Assembly (NCBI GenBank): GCA_949289455.1
Contig: CASEOA010000097.1
Location: 62,001 to 126,000 of the forward strand
Source: an uncultured Eubacteriales bacterium
GTDB lineage: Bacteria > Bacillota > Clostridia > Oscillospirales > Oscillospiraceae
DNA length: 64,000 nt
Reading direction: 5' to 3'
In this document: piece by piece, positions 1-9,088 of the stretch
Layout of the letters: the number at the start of each line of letters is the position of its first letter
How positions within the stretch are numbered: the stretch's first letter is position 1
Position numbers and translations under genes: made by a program
The notes under the pieces: generated by a model
What the model saw: only the letters and a program-made list of their open reading frames with translations
What the model was told of the DNA's origin: nothing
Databases searched by the model: none

Positions 1-180
1 AGCACCATCTATATGTGGACTACCTTTACAACCGACAACACCCTGTACTACTGGCCCCCCAACGTGGCCTATATGTTTTTGTCCCTGCTCTGGGTGGAAA
101 AGACCATCCGGGAAAAGAGCCGGAAGGAGGAGCGGAATCTGCCCCTGGTGGGGCGCAGGCGGCTCCGGATCACCTTCTAG
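1..180 (+). CDS. C-terminal fragment of a membrane protein (possible polysaccharide polymerase or O-antigen ligase)
   Basis: The frame is open from base 1 to the TAG at 178-180 and encodes 59 residues; the start lies left of the window. It contains a short hydrophobic stretch (about residues 22-31, NVAYMFLSLLW) followed by a strongly basic tail with many Arg/Lys, the usual cytoplasmic end of a multi-pass inner-membrane protein. It sits immediately before five polysaccharide genes on the same strand, so a Wzy-like polymerase or related membrane protein is plausible. The fragment is too short to assign a family. Confidence 0.55.
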   Translation, partial: STIYMWTTFTTDNTLYYWPPNVAYMFLSLLWVEKTIREKSRKEERNLPLVGRRRLRITF

Positions 181-212
181 GACTGCCGGTTTTGGGAGGA
201 GGCGTGACCCCG

Positions 213-1451
213 GTGAAGGTATTGCTGGTCAACAAATTTCATTATCGCAAGGGTGGCAGCGAGACCTATTACTTCACCCTGGCGGAAACCCTGGAGGCCA
301 TGGGTCACCAGGCGGTGTTCTTCTCCATGGAGGATGAACGCAACCTGCCCTGCCCCCAGGCCCCCTACTTCGTGTCCCATGTGTCCACCGAGGGCGGGCT
401 GAAAAACAAGCTGGCACTGGTGCGCCGGATGTACTACTCCAAAGAGGCCTATGTGAAACTGTCTGCCCTGCTGCTGAAAGAGCGGCCCGATCTGGTGGTC
501 CTCAATCTGGTACATAAGCACCTCACGCTGTCGGTCATCGACGCTATCCGGCAGTACGATCCCCATCTGCCCATCTTCTGGACCATGCACGATCTCATTG
601 CCGTCTGTCCCGCCTACTCCATGCTGGACGGAAAGGGCCGGGTGTGCCGCAGATGCCTGGACGGCAATTTCCGCCACTGTGTGGAGGAGAAATGCATCCG
701 GGGCTCCACACTGATGAGCATATTGTCTGCCCGGGAGGCGGAATTCATTCGCAAAAAGGGCTGGTATCGCCAGGTGAACTTGTTTCTCTGCCCCTCTGAG
801 TTCCATCGGGATCTGCTGGCCGGCGCCGGATTCACCAACGTCCCCATTGTGACCCTCCGTAATCCCCTTCCCCTGGACACCCCCTATGAATGCAACGACG
901 GGGACGGCGGATATGCGCTTTACTTTGGCCGGCTGGTGGCACAAAAGGGAGTGGCCACCTTGATCCGGGCGGCCCAAAGGACGAACCTCCCCCTGGTGAT
1001 CTGCGGCACCGGCCCCGACGAGGAGACCTTCCGCCATCTGGCGGCCCAGGGCGGGCGCATTACCTTCAAGGGGTTCCAGACCGGCCAGGCCCTGCTGGAC
1101 AACATCCGCCGCAGCCGGTGCGTCGTGCTCTCCTCAGAGGGCTATGAAAACGGCCCCTACAGCGCCATGGAGGCCATGGCCCTGGGCAAGCCCCTGGTGG
1201 TGTCCGACCTGGGGGGACTGCCCGAGCTGGTGGAACCGGGAGAAAACGGCTATGTGTACCCGGCAGCGGAGGGGGCCGAAGCCCTGGCCGCCGCCCTGGA
1301 GCAGGTCTTTGCCCTGGCCCCGGCGGACTACTCCGCCATGTGCCGGGTCTCCCTGGCAAGGGCCCGGGCCATGTTCGACCCCCGGCGCTATGTGGAGCAG
1401 CTGATGGAATACTATGACGCCTGTGCCGGCAGGCGCAAGGCGGAGGTGTAA
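213..1451 (+). CDS. Glycosyltransferase, GT4 (GT-B fold) family
   Basis: This 412-residue protein is expected to transfer a sugar from a nucleotide-sugar donor during surface polysaccharide assembly at the inner face of the membrane. The N-terminus has the Rossmann start KVLLVNKFHYRKGGSE typical of GT-B enzymes. The C-terminal donor domain has the retaining-enzyme signature around residues 309-335 (SEGYENGPYSAMEAMALGKP then SDLGGLPELV). I chose the GTG at 213 because GGAGG at 198-202 lies 10 nt upstream; GTG 204 is an alternative. It is followed 4 nt later by the radical SAM gene. Donor and acceptor cannot be told from sequence. Confidence 0.85.
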   Translation: MKVLLVNKFHYRKGGSETYYFTLAETLEAMGHQAVFFSMEDERNLPCPQAPYFVSHVSTEGGLKNKLALVRRMYYSKEAYVKLSALLLKERPDLVVLNLVHKHLTLSVIDAIRQYDPHLPIFWTMHDLIAVCPAYSMLDGKGRVCRRCLDGNFRHCVEEKCIRGSTLMSILSAREAEFIRKKGWYRQVNLFLCPSEFHRDLLAGAGFTNVPIVTLRNPLPLDTPYECNDGDGGYALYFGRLVAQKGVATLIRAAQRTNLPLVICGTGPDEETFRHLAAQGGRITFKGFQTGQALLDNIRRSRCVVLSSEGYENGPYSAMEAMALGKPLVVSDLGGLPELVEPGENGYVYPAAEGAEALAAALEQVFALAPADYSAMCRVSLARARAMFDPRRYVEQLMEYYDACAGRRKAEV

Positions 1452-1455
1452 GGCT

Positions 1456-2655
1456 ATGGCGGAAAAGAAGCTCAACGGCACGGTAATCGTCACCTACCGG
1501 TGCAATGCCCGCTGTTCCATGTGCAGCCGTTACAAGGCCCCCTCCAAGCCGGAGGAAGAGCTCACCCTGGACGCCATCCGCAAGCTGCCCCCCATGTACT
1601 TTACCAACATCACCGGCGGGGAGCCCTTCATCCGCACCGATCTGAAGGACATCGTCCGGGAGCTGTACAAAAAGAGCGACCGCATTGTGATCTCCACCAA
1701 CGGCTTTTTTACCGAGCGCATCCTGGACCTTTGCCGGGAATTCCCCCAGGTGGGCATCCGCATCTCCATCGAGGGGCTCCAGGAGACCAATGACCGCATC
1801 CGGGGCCTGCCCGACGGGTTTCAGCGGGGCTATACCACCCTGGAGAAGCTGGTAAAAATGGGCATGAAGGACGTGGGCTTTGGCATGACGGTGCAGGACT
1901 GCAACGCCCCAGACCTGGTGCCGCTCTACCGTCTCAGCGACCAGATGGGCATGGAGTTTGCCACCGCCTCCCTCCACAACAGCTTCTATTTTGTGGAAAA
2001 CAAAAACATCATTCATGACCGGCCCATGGTGGCCTCCCACTTCGAGGCCCTCATCAACGAGCTGCTCCGCTCCCCCAGCCCCAAGAAGTGGTTTCGGGCC
2101 TACTTCAACCACGGGCTCATCAACTACATCTACGGCCAGAAGCGGCTGCTCCCCTGCGACATGAGCTTTGACACCTTCTTCATCGACCCCTACGGGGACG
2201 TAATGCCCTGCAACGGCACCAAGGACAAGGAGATCATGGGCAACCTGAACACCCAAAGCTGGGAGGAGCTGTGGAACAGCCCCCAGGCGGAGGCGGTGCG
2301 GAAGAAGGTCCGGGGCTGCCAGCGGAACTGCTGGATGATCGGCTCGGTGTCCCCCGCCATGCACAAGTACATCTGGACCCCCGCCTGGTGGGTGTTCCGC
2401 CACAAATTCCTCCGGTTCTGGAAGCGGGACAAGTACTCCATGTACGAGCTGCCCGCCGTCCGGGCCTACCGGGACGGGAAGGTGACCAAGGCGGAGCTGG
2501 ACGCCCGCTCCACCTGTGACCAGAGCGCCCCGGTGAACGACGGCCTGTCCCAGGCCAGCCGGGAGCAGCTGCGCCACCGCAGCGGCCAGGACATCGTAGA
2601 CGCCGACGTGGCCGCCCAGCTGGCCCAAGAGGGGAGGAGCTCCCATGGCGGCTGA
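1456..2655 (+). CDS. Radical SAM protein with SPASM/Twitch-like C-terminal Cys cluster
   Basis: A 399-residue radical SAM enzyme. The [4Fe-4S] CxxxCxxC motif is at residues 16-20-23, followed by the GGEPF motif near residue 57 used for SAM binding. Further cysteines near residues 235, 252, 288 and 292, in a context of the form FIDPYGDVMPCNG, look like an auxiliary cluster domain. Such proteins in polysaccharide loci may modify a sugar or a peptide/lipid carrier; the substrate is unknown. It begins 4 nt after the GT4 stop and its end overlaps the next GT start by 11 nt, so translation is probably coupled. Confidence 0.85.
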   Translation: MAEKKLNGTVIVTYRCNARCSMCSRYKAPSKPEEELTLDAIRKLPPMYFTNITGGEPFIRTDLKDIVRELYKKSDRIVISTNGFFTERILDLCREFPQVGIRISIEGLQETNDRIRGLPDGFQRGYTTLEKLVKMGMKDVGFGMTVQDCNAPDLVPLYRLSDQMGMEFATASLHNSFYFVENKNIIHDRPMVASHFEALINELLRSPSPKKWFRAYFNHGLINYIYGQKRLLPCDMSFDTFFIDPYGDVMPCNGTKDKEIMGNLNTQSWEELWNSPQAEAVRKKVRGCQRNCWMIGSVSPAMHKYIWTPAWWVFRHKFLRFWKRDKYSMYELPAVRAYRDGKVTKAELDARSTCDQSAPVNDGLSQASREQLRHRSGQDIVDADVAAQLAQEGRSSHGG

Positions 2656-3700
2656 GGCCCCTCTGGTCAGCGTCATTGTGCCGGTGTACAACGGGAAGGA
2701 ATATTTATCCCCCTGTGTCAGCTCCCTCCAGGCGCAGACAGAAAAAAATATTGAGATTATCCTGGTGGACGACGGCTCCACCGACGGCTCGGGCGTCATG
2801 TGCGACGCATTTGCCGCCGGGGACAAGCGGATTGTGGCGGTCCACCAGAAAAACGGCGGGGTGTCCGCCGCCCGGAACAAGGGGTTGGAAATCGCCCGGG
2901 GAAAGTACATCATGTTCTGCGACTGTGACGACGAGGTGCTCCCCCGGTACTGCCAGGCCCATACGGAGGCAATGGCCCGGCCCGGCGTGGCCCTTACCAT
3001 CTCCTCCACCCAGGACCTGCCCTCCGGCGTGGCCGCCCTGCCCTGCAAGGAGGGAGCCTATTTCCCCCGCTACGACCAGCTGCTCCAGCTCTGGGGTGCG
3101 GGATGGCTGTGGTGCTGCTGGGGCAAATGCTATGACGGCGGCGTCATCCGCCGCCATGAGCTCCGGTTCCATGGGGAGATCGCCCACGGGGAGGACTCCA
3201 TCTTTGTGGTGGGGTATATTACCTGCCTGCTGGACAGGCCGGGCCGGATCTGCCTGTGGCAGGAGCATCTGTATCGCTACTTTGACACCCCCGGCAGCCT
3301 GTCCAAGATCACGTCCGCCATGGCCGACTCCATGCGGTGCAAATTGGAGGCCATCCGCCGGATGGACGAGCTGGTGGGCTTTGACCGGCGGGAGATGGAG
3401 GATCTGCTCACCGCCGACCGGATCAAGCTGACGGACATGGCCTTTCAGGACGGCCTGCGGCAGTACCGGGCCTGGCAGATCTGCAAGGGCAGCCGGGCGG
3501 TAAAGGCCGCCCTGGCCGGGCCGGATATGGCGGAGGTGCGGGCGGAGGGCCAGCGCCTGGAGGTGTTCGGCCATCTGTACCGGCGGATGCTCCGGTTGGG
3601 CAGCCCCCTGCTCCTCTACCTCTTCCTGCGCCTGCGCTGGATCATCCTGGAGGGGCCTATGGTCAGGCTGCTCCACCGCCGCAGGCTGCGTAAATTCTGA
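2645..3700 (+). CDS. Glycosyltransferase family 2
   Basis: A 351-residue GT-A fold transferase. The N-terminus SVIVPVYNG is the GT2 hallmark, DDGSTDGSG at about residues 39-47 binds the nucleotide, and a DCDDE stretch at about residues 95-99 supplies the DXD metal site. The C-terminal 200 residues are mixed and lack clear membrane segments until a weakly hydrophobic LLLYLFLRL near the end. It overlaps the radical SAM gene by 11 nt and precedes the pyruvyl transferase by 24 nt, all in one polysaccharide operon. The sugar specificity is not predictable. Confidence 0.9.
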   Translation: MAAEAPLVSVIVPVYNGKEYLSPCVSSLQAQTEKNIEIILVDDGSTDGSGVMCDAFAAGDKRIVAVHQKNGGVSAARNKGLEIARGKYIMFCDCDDEVLPRYCQAHTEAMARPGVALTISSTQDLPSGVAALPCKEGAYFPRYDQLLQLWGAGWLWCCWGKCYDGGVIRRHELRFHGEIAHGEDSIFVVGYITCLLDRPGRICLWQEHLYRYFDTPGSLSKITSAMADSMRCKLEAIRRMDELVGFDRREMEDLLTADRIKLTDMAFQDGLRQYRAWQICKGSRAVKAALAGPDMAEVRAEGQRLEVFGHLYRRMLRLGSPLLLYLFLRLRWIILEGPMVRLLHRRRLRKF

Positions 3701-3724
3701 GACCGGAAAGGACGGGAGCAGCCT

Positions 3725-4852
3725 ATGAAGCGTGTTGGCGTCATTACCATCCTGGATGAGATCAACTATGGAAACCGTCTTCAGAATCTCGCTATGCAGG
3801 CGTTGCTCTCCGGCTTGGGATGGGAGCCGGTCACCTTGCGCTTTTGTCCGGAAAAACGGGTGCCTGTAAAACGGCGGCTGGCCCAGGTCAAGCTCTTGCG
3901 GTGGGTTAACGGCACATGCAGGGCGGCCCTGGGAAAAGATGAGCACGCCGAAACCTTGAAAAAGCGCCGAAAAGAGGCTGTGTTAGCCTTTAACCGCAGA
4001 TATCTCTCCATGACGCCTCATCTGATTCCGGCGTGCAGGGCGTCACAAAAGCCCTTCGGGGACTGCCGTTGGTTTGTGGCGGGCAGCGACCAGATCTGGA
4101 ATCCCTATTTTATCGGGGATATCATCCCTGAGCCCCGCCTGGCCTACCTGCGCTTTGCCCCGGCGGAGAAGCGCATTGCCATCGCCCCCAGCTTTGGGGT
4201 GGCCCAGCTGCCCCCGGAGGGGACGGATACCATTGCCCGCTATCTGAGGGAGTTCCATTTCCTGTCGGTGCGGGAGGAGGACGGCCGGGCTCTCATCCAA
4301 AGGCTCACCGGCCTGGACTGCCCGGTGTTCCCCGACCCCACCCTGCTGGTGGAGCCCGAATTCTGGGCGGAACTGACGGAACAGGAGCCGCCGGTGGCCT
4401 CCAGGAACTATGTGCTGGCCTATTTCCTGGGGCAGGTTTCCCCAGAGCGGCGGCAGCTTATCCGGGACTATGCCCGCAGGGCCGGCCTGCCGGTGGTGTG
4501 GATGAACGACCTGACCGTGCCCCAAAACTATGTCTGGGGGCCGGTTCGGTTTTTGCGGGCCATCCGGGACTGTCAGGCCCTGTTTACCGATTCCTTCCAC
4601 GGCTGCGTCTTTTCCCTGGTGTTCCAGCGGCAGTTTTTTGCCCTGAGCCGGGAGGACGGCACGGCGGATATGTCCGGCCGGATTACCACCCTGCTGTCCA
4701 TGGCGGGGCTGGAGGACCGGGCGGTGGCCCAGGGGGCGGAACTGCCGCCCCCCATCCCGGAGGATGGATTTGACCGGGCTCATGAGCGCCTGTCCCGGCG
4801 GCGGGAGGAAGCCCTGGCCCGGCTGAGGGACGTGCTGGAGGGGCGGGCATGA
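3725..4852 (+). CDS. Polysaccharide pyruvyl transferase family protein
   Basis: A 375-residue protein of the CsaB/PssM-like pyruvyl transferase superfamily, which adds ketal-linked pyruvate from phosphoenolpyruvate to glycan residues. Seen: an N-terminal VGVITILDEINYGNRLQN segment of the form common to this family in bacterial EPS loci, a central DQIWNP motif, and a C-terminal LFTDSFHGCVFSL motif (about residues 285-297) that belongs to the conserved SxHG region. A clean AGGA-rich site precedes the ATG. Its stop overlaps the flippase start (ATGA), indicating tight coupling. Confidence 0.85.
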   Translation: MKRVGVITILDEINYGNRLQNLAMQALLSGLGWEPVTLRFCPEKRVPVKRRLAQVKLLRWVNGTCRAALGKDEHAETLKKRRKEAVLAFNRRYLSMTPHLIPACRASQKPFGDCRWFVAGSDQIWNPYFIGDIIPEPRLAYLRFAPAEKRIAIAPSFGVAQLPPEGTDTIARYLREFHFLSVREEDGRALIQRLTGLDCPVFPDPTLLVEPEFWAELTEQEPPVASRNYVLAYFLGQVSPERRQLIRDYARRAGLPVVWMNDLTVPQNYVWGPVRFLRAIRDCQALFTDSFHGCVFSLVFQRQFFALSREDGTADMSGRITTLLSMAGLEDRAVAQGAELPPPIPEDGFDRAHERLSRRREEALARLRDVLEGRA

Positions 4853-6405
4853 GGATCGAGCGCACCCGCAACGCCGCCCGGAACCTGGTGTTCGGCGGGC
4901 TGCTGAAGGCCTATCAGATCCTGCTGCCCTTCGTCATGCGCACCGCCATGATCTACTGGCTGGGGGTGGAGTACCTGGGGCTCAGCTCCCTGTTCACCTC
5001 CATCCTGTCGGTGCTCAGCCTGGCCGAGCTGGGAGTGGGTACCGCCATGGTGTACAGCATGTACCGCCCCATCGCGGAGGACGACGCCAGGACCATCTGT
5101 GCCCTGTTGAAGCTGTACCGGCTGTACTACCGGGTCATTGGCCTGGTCATCGGGCTGCTGGGGCTGGGGCTTATGCCCTTCCTGCCCCATCTGATCCAGG
5201 GAAAAATCCCTGCCGGCCTGGATCTGAATGTCCTCTATCTGATTTCTCTGGCCACCACGGTGCTGTCTTACTGGCTGCTGGCCTACCGGGGGAGCCTGCT
5301 GAACGCCCACCAGCGGACCGATATGGTGAGCAAGATCACCCTGGTTACCTCCACGCTGACCTATGCCATCCAACTACTGGTGCTGTGGTTTTGGGGCAAC
5401 TACTACGCATATCTGATCACAGCTATGGTTACCGGGGTGCTCAACAACCTGCTCACCGCCTGGGTGGCAAAGCGGATGTACCCCCAGTACCGTCCCACAG
5501 GCCGGCTGGACCGGGACACCGTGGGCATCATCAACCGGCGTATCCGGGACCTGTTTACCGCCAAGGTGGGCTCGGTGGTGGTGTATTCCGCCGATACCAT
5601 TGTGGTCTCCGCCTTCCTGGGGCTGACGGTATTGGCAGTATACCAGAACTACTACTTCATCGTCAGCGCCATCATGGGCGCGGTGGCCCTGGTCTTTAAC
5701 GCCTGCGTGGCCGGAGTGGGCAACAGCATTGTGGTGGAGAGCAGGGAGAAAAACTACCGGGATCTGCGGACCTTCACCTTTATCACCGGCTGGCTGGCGG
5801 GGTTTTGTACCTGCTGCCTGCTCTGCCTGTACCAGCCCTTTATGGAGGTCTGGGTGGGAAAGGATCTGATGCTGGGGTTCAGCGCAGTGGTGTGCTTTTG
5901 CGTGTACTTCTTTGTCCAGGAGATCAACACCCTGCTGAACATGTACAAGGACGCCGCCGGTATCTGGCATGAGGACCGGTTCCGTCCCCTGGTTACCGCC
6001 CTGACCAACCTGGGGCTCAACCTGCTGTTGGTCCAGGTGTGGGGAATCTACGGCGTGGTGCTGTCCACGGTCATTGCCACCCTGGGGGTGGGGATGCCCT
6101 GGCTGCTTCATAACCTGTTTACCACCCTCTTTGACCGGCGGGAGCTGCGGGACTACCTGCGGCTGCTGCTGCGGTGGACTGTGGTGGCGGCGGTGGGAGC
6201 CGCCATCGCCCTGGGGCTGTGCGTCCTGATCCCTCTCACCGGCTGGGCGGCCATCTTTGTCCGGCTGGCGGTGTGCTGCCTGGCGCCCAACCTGTGGTTC
6301 CTGCTGGTAGGCCGGGGCGTGGAGGAATTTGCCTGGGCGGCGGAGCTGGCCAACCGCATGACCAAAGGACGGCTGGGCTGGCTTGCCCGGCTGGCGGGGC
6401 ATTGA
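4849..6405 (+). CDS. Wzx-type polysaccharide/lipid-linked oligosaccharide flippase (MOP superfamily)
   Basis: A 518-residue polytopic membrane protein with about 12-14 hydrophobic segments. It is expected to flip lipid-linked repeat units across the cytoplasmic membrane. The N-terminal NLVFGGLLKAYQILLPFVMR resembles PST/RfbX-type flippases, and the spacing of paired helices through the protein matches the MOP superfamily. The ATG overlaps the previous TGA by 4 nt. It is the last gene of the cluster and is followed 4 nt later by a strong terminator hairpin. Confidence 0.88.
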   Translation: MRIERTRNAARNLVFGGLLKAYQILLPFVMRTAMIYWLGVEYLGLSSLFTSILSVLSLAELGVGTAMVYSMYRPIAEDDARTICALLKLYRLYYRVIGLVIGLLGLGLMPFLPHLIQGKIPAGLDLNVLYLISLATTVLSYWLLAYRGSLLNAHQRTDMVSKITLVTSTLTYAIQLLVLWFWGNYYAYLITAMVTGVLNNLLTAWVAKRMYPQYRPTGRLDRDTVGIINRRIRDLFTAKVGSVVVYSADTIVVSAFLGLTVLAVYQNYYFIVSAIMGAVALVFNACVAGVGNSIVVESREKNYRDLRTFTFITGWLAGFCTCCLLCLYQPFMEVWVGKDLMLGFSAVVCFCVYFFVQEINTLLNMYKDAAGIWHEDRFRPLVTALTNLGLNLLLVQVWGIYGVVLSTVIATLGVGMPWLLHNLFTTLFDRRELRDYLRLLLRWTVVAAVGAAIALGLCVLIPLTGWAAIFVRLAVCCLAPNLWFLLVGRGVEEFAWAAELANRMTKGRLGWLARLAGH

Positions 6406-6407
6406 CA

Positions 6408-6448
6408 CAAAAACCGGGGCTGCCGCATCTGCGGCAGCCCCGGTTTTT
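6408..6448. terminator. Bidirectional intrinsic terminator
   Basis: A near-perfect GC-rich inverted repeat, AAAACCGGGGCTGCCGCA / TGCGGCAGCCCCGGTTTT, is separated by TC and has T tracts in both directions. It separates the converging polysaccharide operon and the response regulator-ATPase operon. Confidence 0.9.
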
Positions 6449-6510
6449 GTCATTCTGCGTGGGGGCAGAGGACTTGAGCGTTCCTTCTGCCTCAAAACAG
6501 GCGCATGTAT

Positions 6511-6747
6511 TCAGTCGTCGCTGGTGTGGAACACCGCCTGGCGCTGGAACACCGAGGGCATGGTGTTGATGCCGGGGGTGCGGTTGCCCTCCTCGCTGTC
6601 AAACGCGCTTTTGCGCACGTTGAGGGGGACAAACTGGGGCCGCTCCATCTCCTCCTCCATTTCCTCGTCGGGGGGCGGAGGCTGGCGGCGCTTTTTCTTC
6701 TTCTGCTCCTCGATGCGCTCGTCCAGCATACCGTTTCTCCAGCTCAT
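6511..6747 (-). CDS. Small highly charged hypothetical protein downstream of the CIS-type ATPase
   Basis: A 78-residue protein with AAAGGAGG 6-7 nt before the ATG. Residues 9-35 are a run of Glu/Lys/Arg with a PPPP break, predicted to be helical or disordered; residues 42-78 are polar with a SxF…R pattern. There is no signal peptide or membrane segment. It starts 11 nt after the ATPase stop and is the last gene of the operon, so it probably works with the ATPase. I do not recognise a family. Confidence 0.7.
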   Translation of the reverse strand: MSWRNGMLDERIEEQKKKKRRQPPPPDEEMEEEMERPQFVPLNVRKSAFDSEEGNRTPGINTMPSVFQRQAVFHTSDD

Positions 6748-6758
6748 GGGAACCTCCT

Positions 6759-9071
6759 TTACAGCACCAGGTTGGCGTAGGGCTCAAAGTCGCTGCGGGT
6801 AAAGACCTTGCCCGTCTTGACGAACTCGTACTTGATGGCCTGGAGGTAGTGCTTCATGTGTACCTCCCCGCCGGCCTCCGGGTCGGCGGCGGCCAGGAAG
6901 GCGGCGTTCAGGATGCAGTTCTTGATGTTGCCGCCCACGAACTCGAACCGGGCCGCCAGGAAGTCGATGTCCACGTCCTCGGCCAGGGGGGTGCTCTTGG
7001 GGATGGTGGTTTTCCACAGCACCTTACGGGTCTCCACGTCGGGGAACTGGAATTCCACAATAAACTTCATCCGGCGGAAGAAGGCCGGGTCGATGTTGTG
7101 CTTGTAGTTGGTGGCCAGCACGGACACCCCGTCGTAGGCCTCCACCTCCTGGAGCAGCAGGGCGGTCTTGTTGTTGTTGGAGGACTGGTTGGAGCCGCCG
7201 TCGTCGGAGCGCTTGGCGAAGAGGGTGTCACATTCGTCGAAGAAGAGGACCACGTTACACTTCTTAGCCTCCCGGAAAATCATGGAAATGGACTTTTCCG
7301 TCTCGCCCACGTACTTGTCCACCACCTTGGACAGATCCACCCGGTAGAGCTCCAGGTTCATCTCGTGGGCGATGACCTGGGCGCACATGGACTTACCGGT
7401 ACCAGGGGCGCCGAAGAGAAGCACCGACAGGCCACGGCCGTACTGGTACTTCTTCATGTAGTCCCAGTCCTCGTACACCTGCTTGCGGTAGATCAGCTGG
7501 TCGCAGGCGTTTTTCAGGGCCAGCCGCTGGTCGGGGTTCATGACGATATCGTCCCAGCCGAAGTTGGCGGGCACCCGGGTGGCCTTCTGGGTGAGCTCGT
7601 GGCTCATCTGGTTGTTGCAGGACTTGAACATGCTGGCCCGGGAAATCTGGATCTCCCGCGCCATAGCCGACAGACTGCGGCCCTGGTGGAGGGCGCTTTT
7701 GATCTTGCCGGGGGTGAAGAGGAACTTGGTGGCCAGCTCCTCCAGGTCCACATCGGGGCCCAGGCTGTAGCCCTGGGCGTAGTGCTTCCACACCTGCTGC
7801 CGCTCGCCGTTGTTGGGAGTGGGCAGTTCCAGCTGGGCGTAGTCCAGGGTAGTGACCTCCCGCATGGGCAGCTTTTCCTTGCTGACGGCAAAGATGGTCA
7901 CGTCGTGGGCCACCAGCTTGCCGAAGGCCAGATCCAGGTAGCCGAAGAATTTGTCCTTCTCATCCTCCCGGTAGCTCAGGTTGTCCAGGCAGCAGCAGGC
8001 CCCGGTGAGGATGCATTCCCGGGCCAGGGACCACAGGGCCTGATCCACAAAGCGGAAATCGTACACGAAGAGCTTGGCGCAGTTGAGGGTGACGCAGCGC
8101 AGGTCGTGCTGCTTGCAGAAGTGGGCGATGGTGAACTTCCGGCCGGAGCCCTCGTCCCCGAAGAGGGAAAAGATGTGGCCCCCGTCGTTGTAGTTGATAT
8201 TCACCGCGTCCAGGATCTGGGGGTTGGCGATAAAGGGGTTTTGGGTCACCGACAGATCCAGCAGGTTGAAGAACCGCTTGTAATTCTCGTCCGGCCGGAT
8301 GGGGTCCAGACCGAAGAGGAAGTCGATCATCCGCTTGTCCGGGGAGAGCTGGGTGGAGAAGGGCATGGCGTCGTTGATCTGGAGGTTGAGGATGGGCCGC
8401 AGCTGCTCCAGGGCCTTGGACATCTGGCCGTAGGCCGAGGTAATGGAGAACCGGTCTCCGTAAAAGACCCGACCGGCGGACTCAATGGTGGGGGCGGACA
8501 GGCCGCCGTTCTGGTTGACCACCTGGAATACCGAGGCGTAGTTGGTCTGGGTGGAAGACAGGATGGCGCAGGCAAAGGCAAAGGTGGCAAAGGGGGAGAA
8601 CTCCAGCTTGGCGCACAGCTGGTACAGAGGCATGGGCACCTGCGCCGGGTCGGTGGCGGCAGCCCGGGCGGCCACATGATCCAACAGCTCCTCAATGGGC
8701 CGGGCGGTTGGGGTGGGGATACCGCCCTCGTCGGCAAAGGCGGAGAACAGGTCGCCCATCAGCTCGTCGCCAAACAGGCCGTCCAGGTCGTCGTCCTCCG
8801 CCGGGGCTTGGCCGGCGGCTTCCTGGGCCGGGGCCTCTATCCCCCGCTCCATATCGCTCAGGTGCTTGTTGCACAGATCGTAGGCGATCTCAATATCGGG
8901 ATAGAGAATGTTTTTAAAACCCCCGTTGTCCTGGGCAAAGAGGGACATCAGATCCTGGATGTAGCTGGAGAGCTGCCGGTCCACACAGGCGAAGAGCTGG
9001 CTGGTGTAGGCTTCATAGCTGGGATAGGGGGTATCCCGGGTCTCAGGGGCAAAACGGGCGTCAAAATCCAT
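6759..9071 (-). CDS. AAA+ ATPase of the contractile-injection-system (Afp15-like) type
   Basis: A 770-residue protein. The C-terminal AAA+ module has Walker A GAPGTGKS at about residues 554-561, Walker B VVLFFDECDTLF at about 602-613, and a FFRRMKF arginine-finger region near 660. An N-terminal region contains a second, degenerate nucleotide-binding fold: GDEGSGRKF near residue 303 lacks a normal GKT. A helical SPFATFAFACAIL stretch precedes it, in the way seen in the ATPases encoded with extracellular CIS. An Asp/Glu-rich linker lies around residues 90-125. The gene begins 17 nt after the response regulator stop. In CIS such ATPases are needed for particle assembly; that role here is inferred. 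Confidence 0.8.
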   Translation of the reverse strand: MDFDARFAPETRDTPYPSYEAYTSQLFACVDRQLSSYIQDLMSLFAQDNGGFKNILYPDIEIAYDLCNKHLSDMERGIEAPAQEAAGQAPAEDDDLDGLFGDELMGDLFSAFADEGGIPTPTARPIEELLDHVAARAAATDPAQVPMPLYQLCAKLEFSPFATFAFACAILSSTQTNYASVFQVVNQNGGLSAPTIESAGRVFYGDRFSITSAYGQMSKALEQLRPILNLQINDAMPFSTQLSPDKRMIDFLFGLDPIRPDENYKRFFNLLDLSVTQNPFIANPQILDAVNINYNDGGHIFSLFGDEGSGRKFTIAHFCKQHDLRCVTLNCAKLFVYDFRFVDQALWSLARECILTGACCCLDNLSYREDEKDKFFGYLDLAFGKLVAHDVTIFAVSKEKLPMREVTTLDYAQLELPTPNNGERQQVWKHYAQGYSLGPDVDLEELATKFLFTPGKIKSALHQGRSLSAMAREIQISRASMFKSCNNQMSHELTQKATRVPANFGWDDIVMNPDQRLALKNACDQLIYRKQVYEDWDYMKKYQYGRGLSVLLFGAPGTGKSMCAQVIAHEMNLELYRVDLSKVVDKYVGETEKSISMIFREAKKCNVVLFFDECDTLFAKRSDDGGSNQSSNNNKTALLLQEVEAYDGVSVLATNYKHNIDPAFFRRMKFIVEFQFPDVETRKVLWKTTIPKSTPLAEDVDIDFLAARFEFVGGNIKNCILNAAFLAAADPEAGGEVHMKHYLQAIKYEFVKTGKVFTRSDFEPYANLVL

Positions 9072-9088
9072 AGCAGCCGTCCTTTCTG

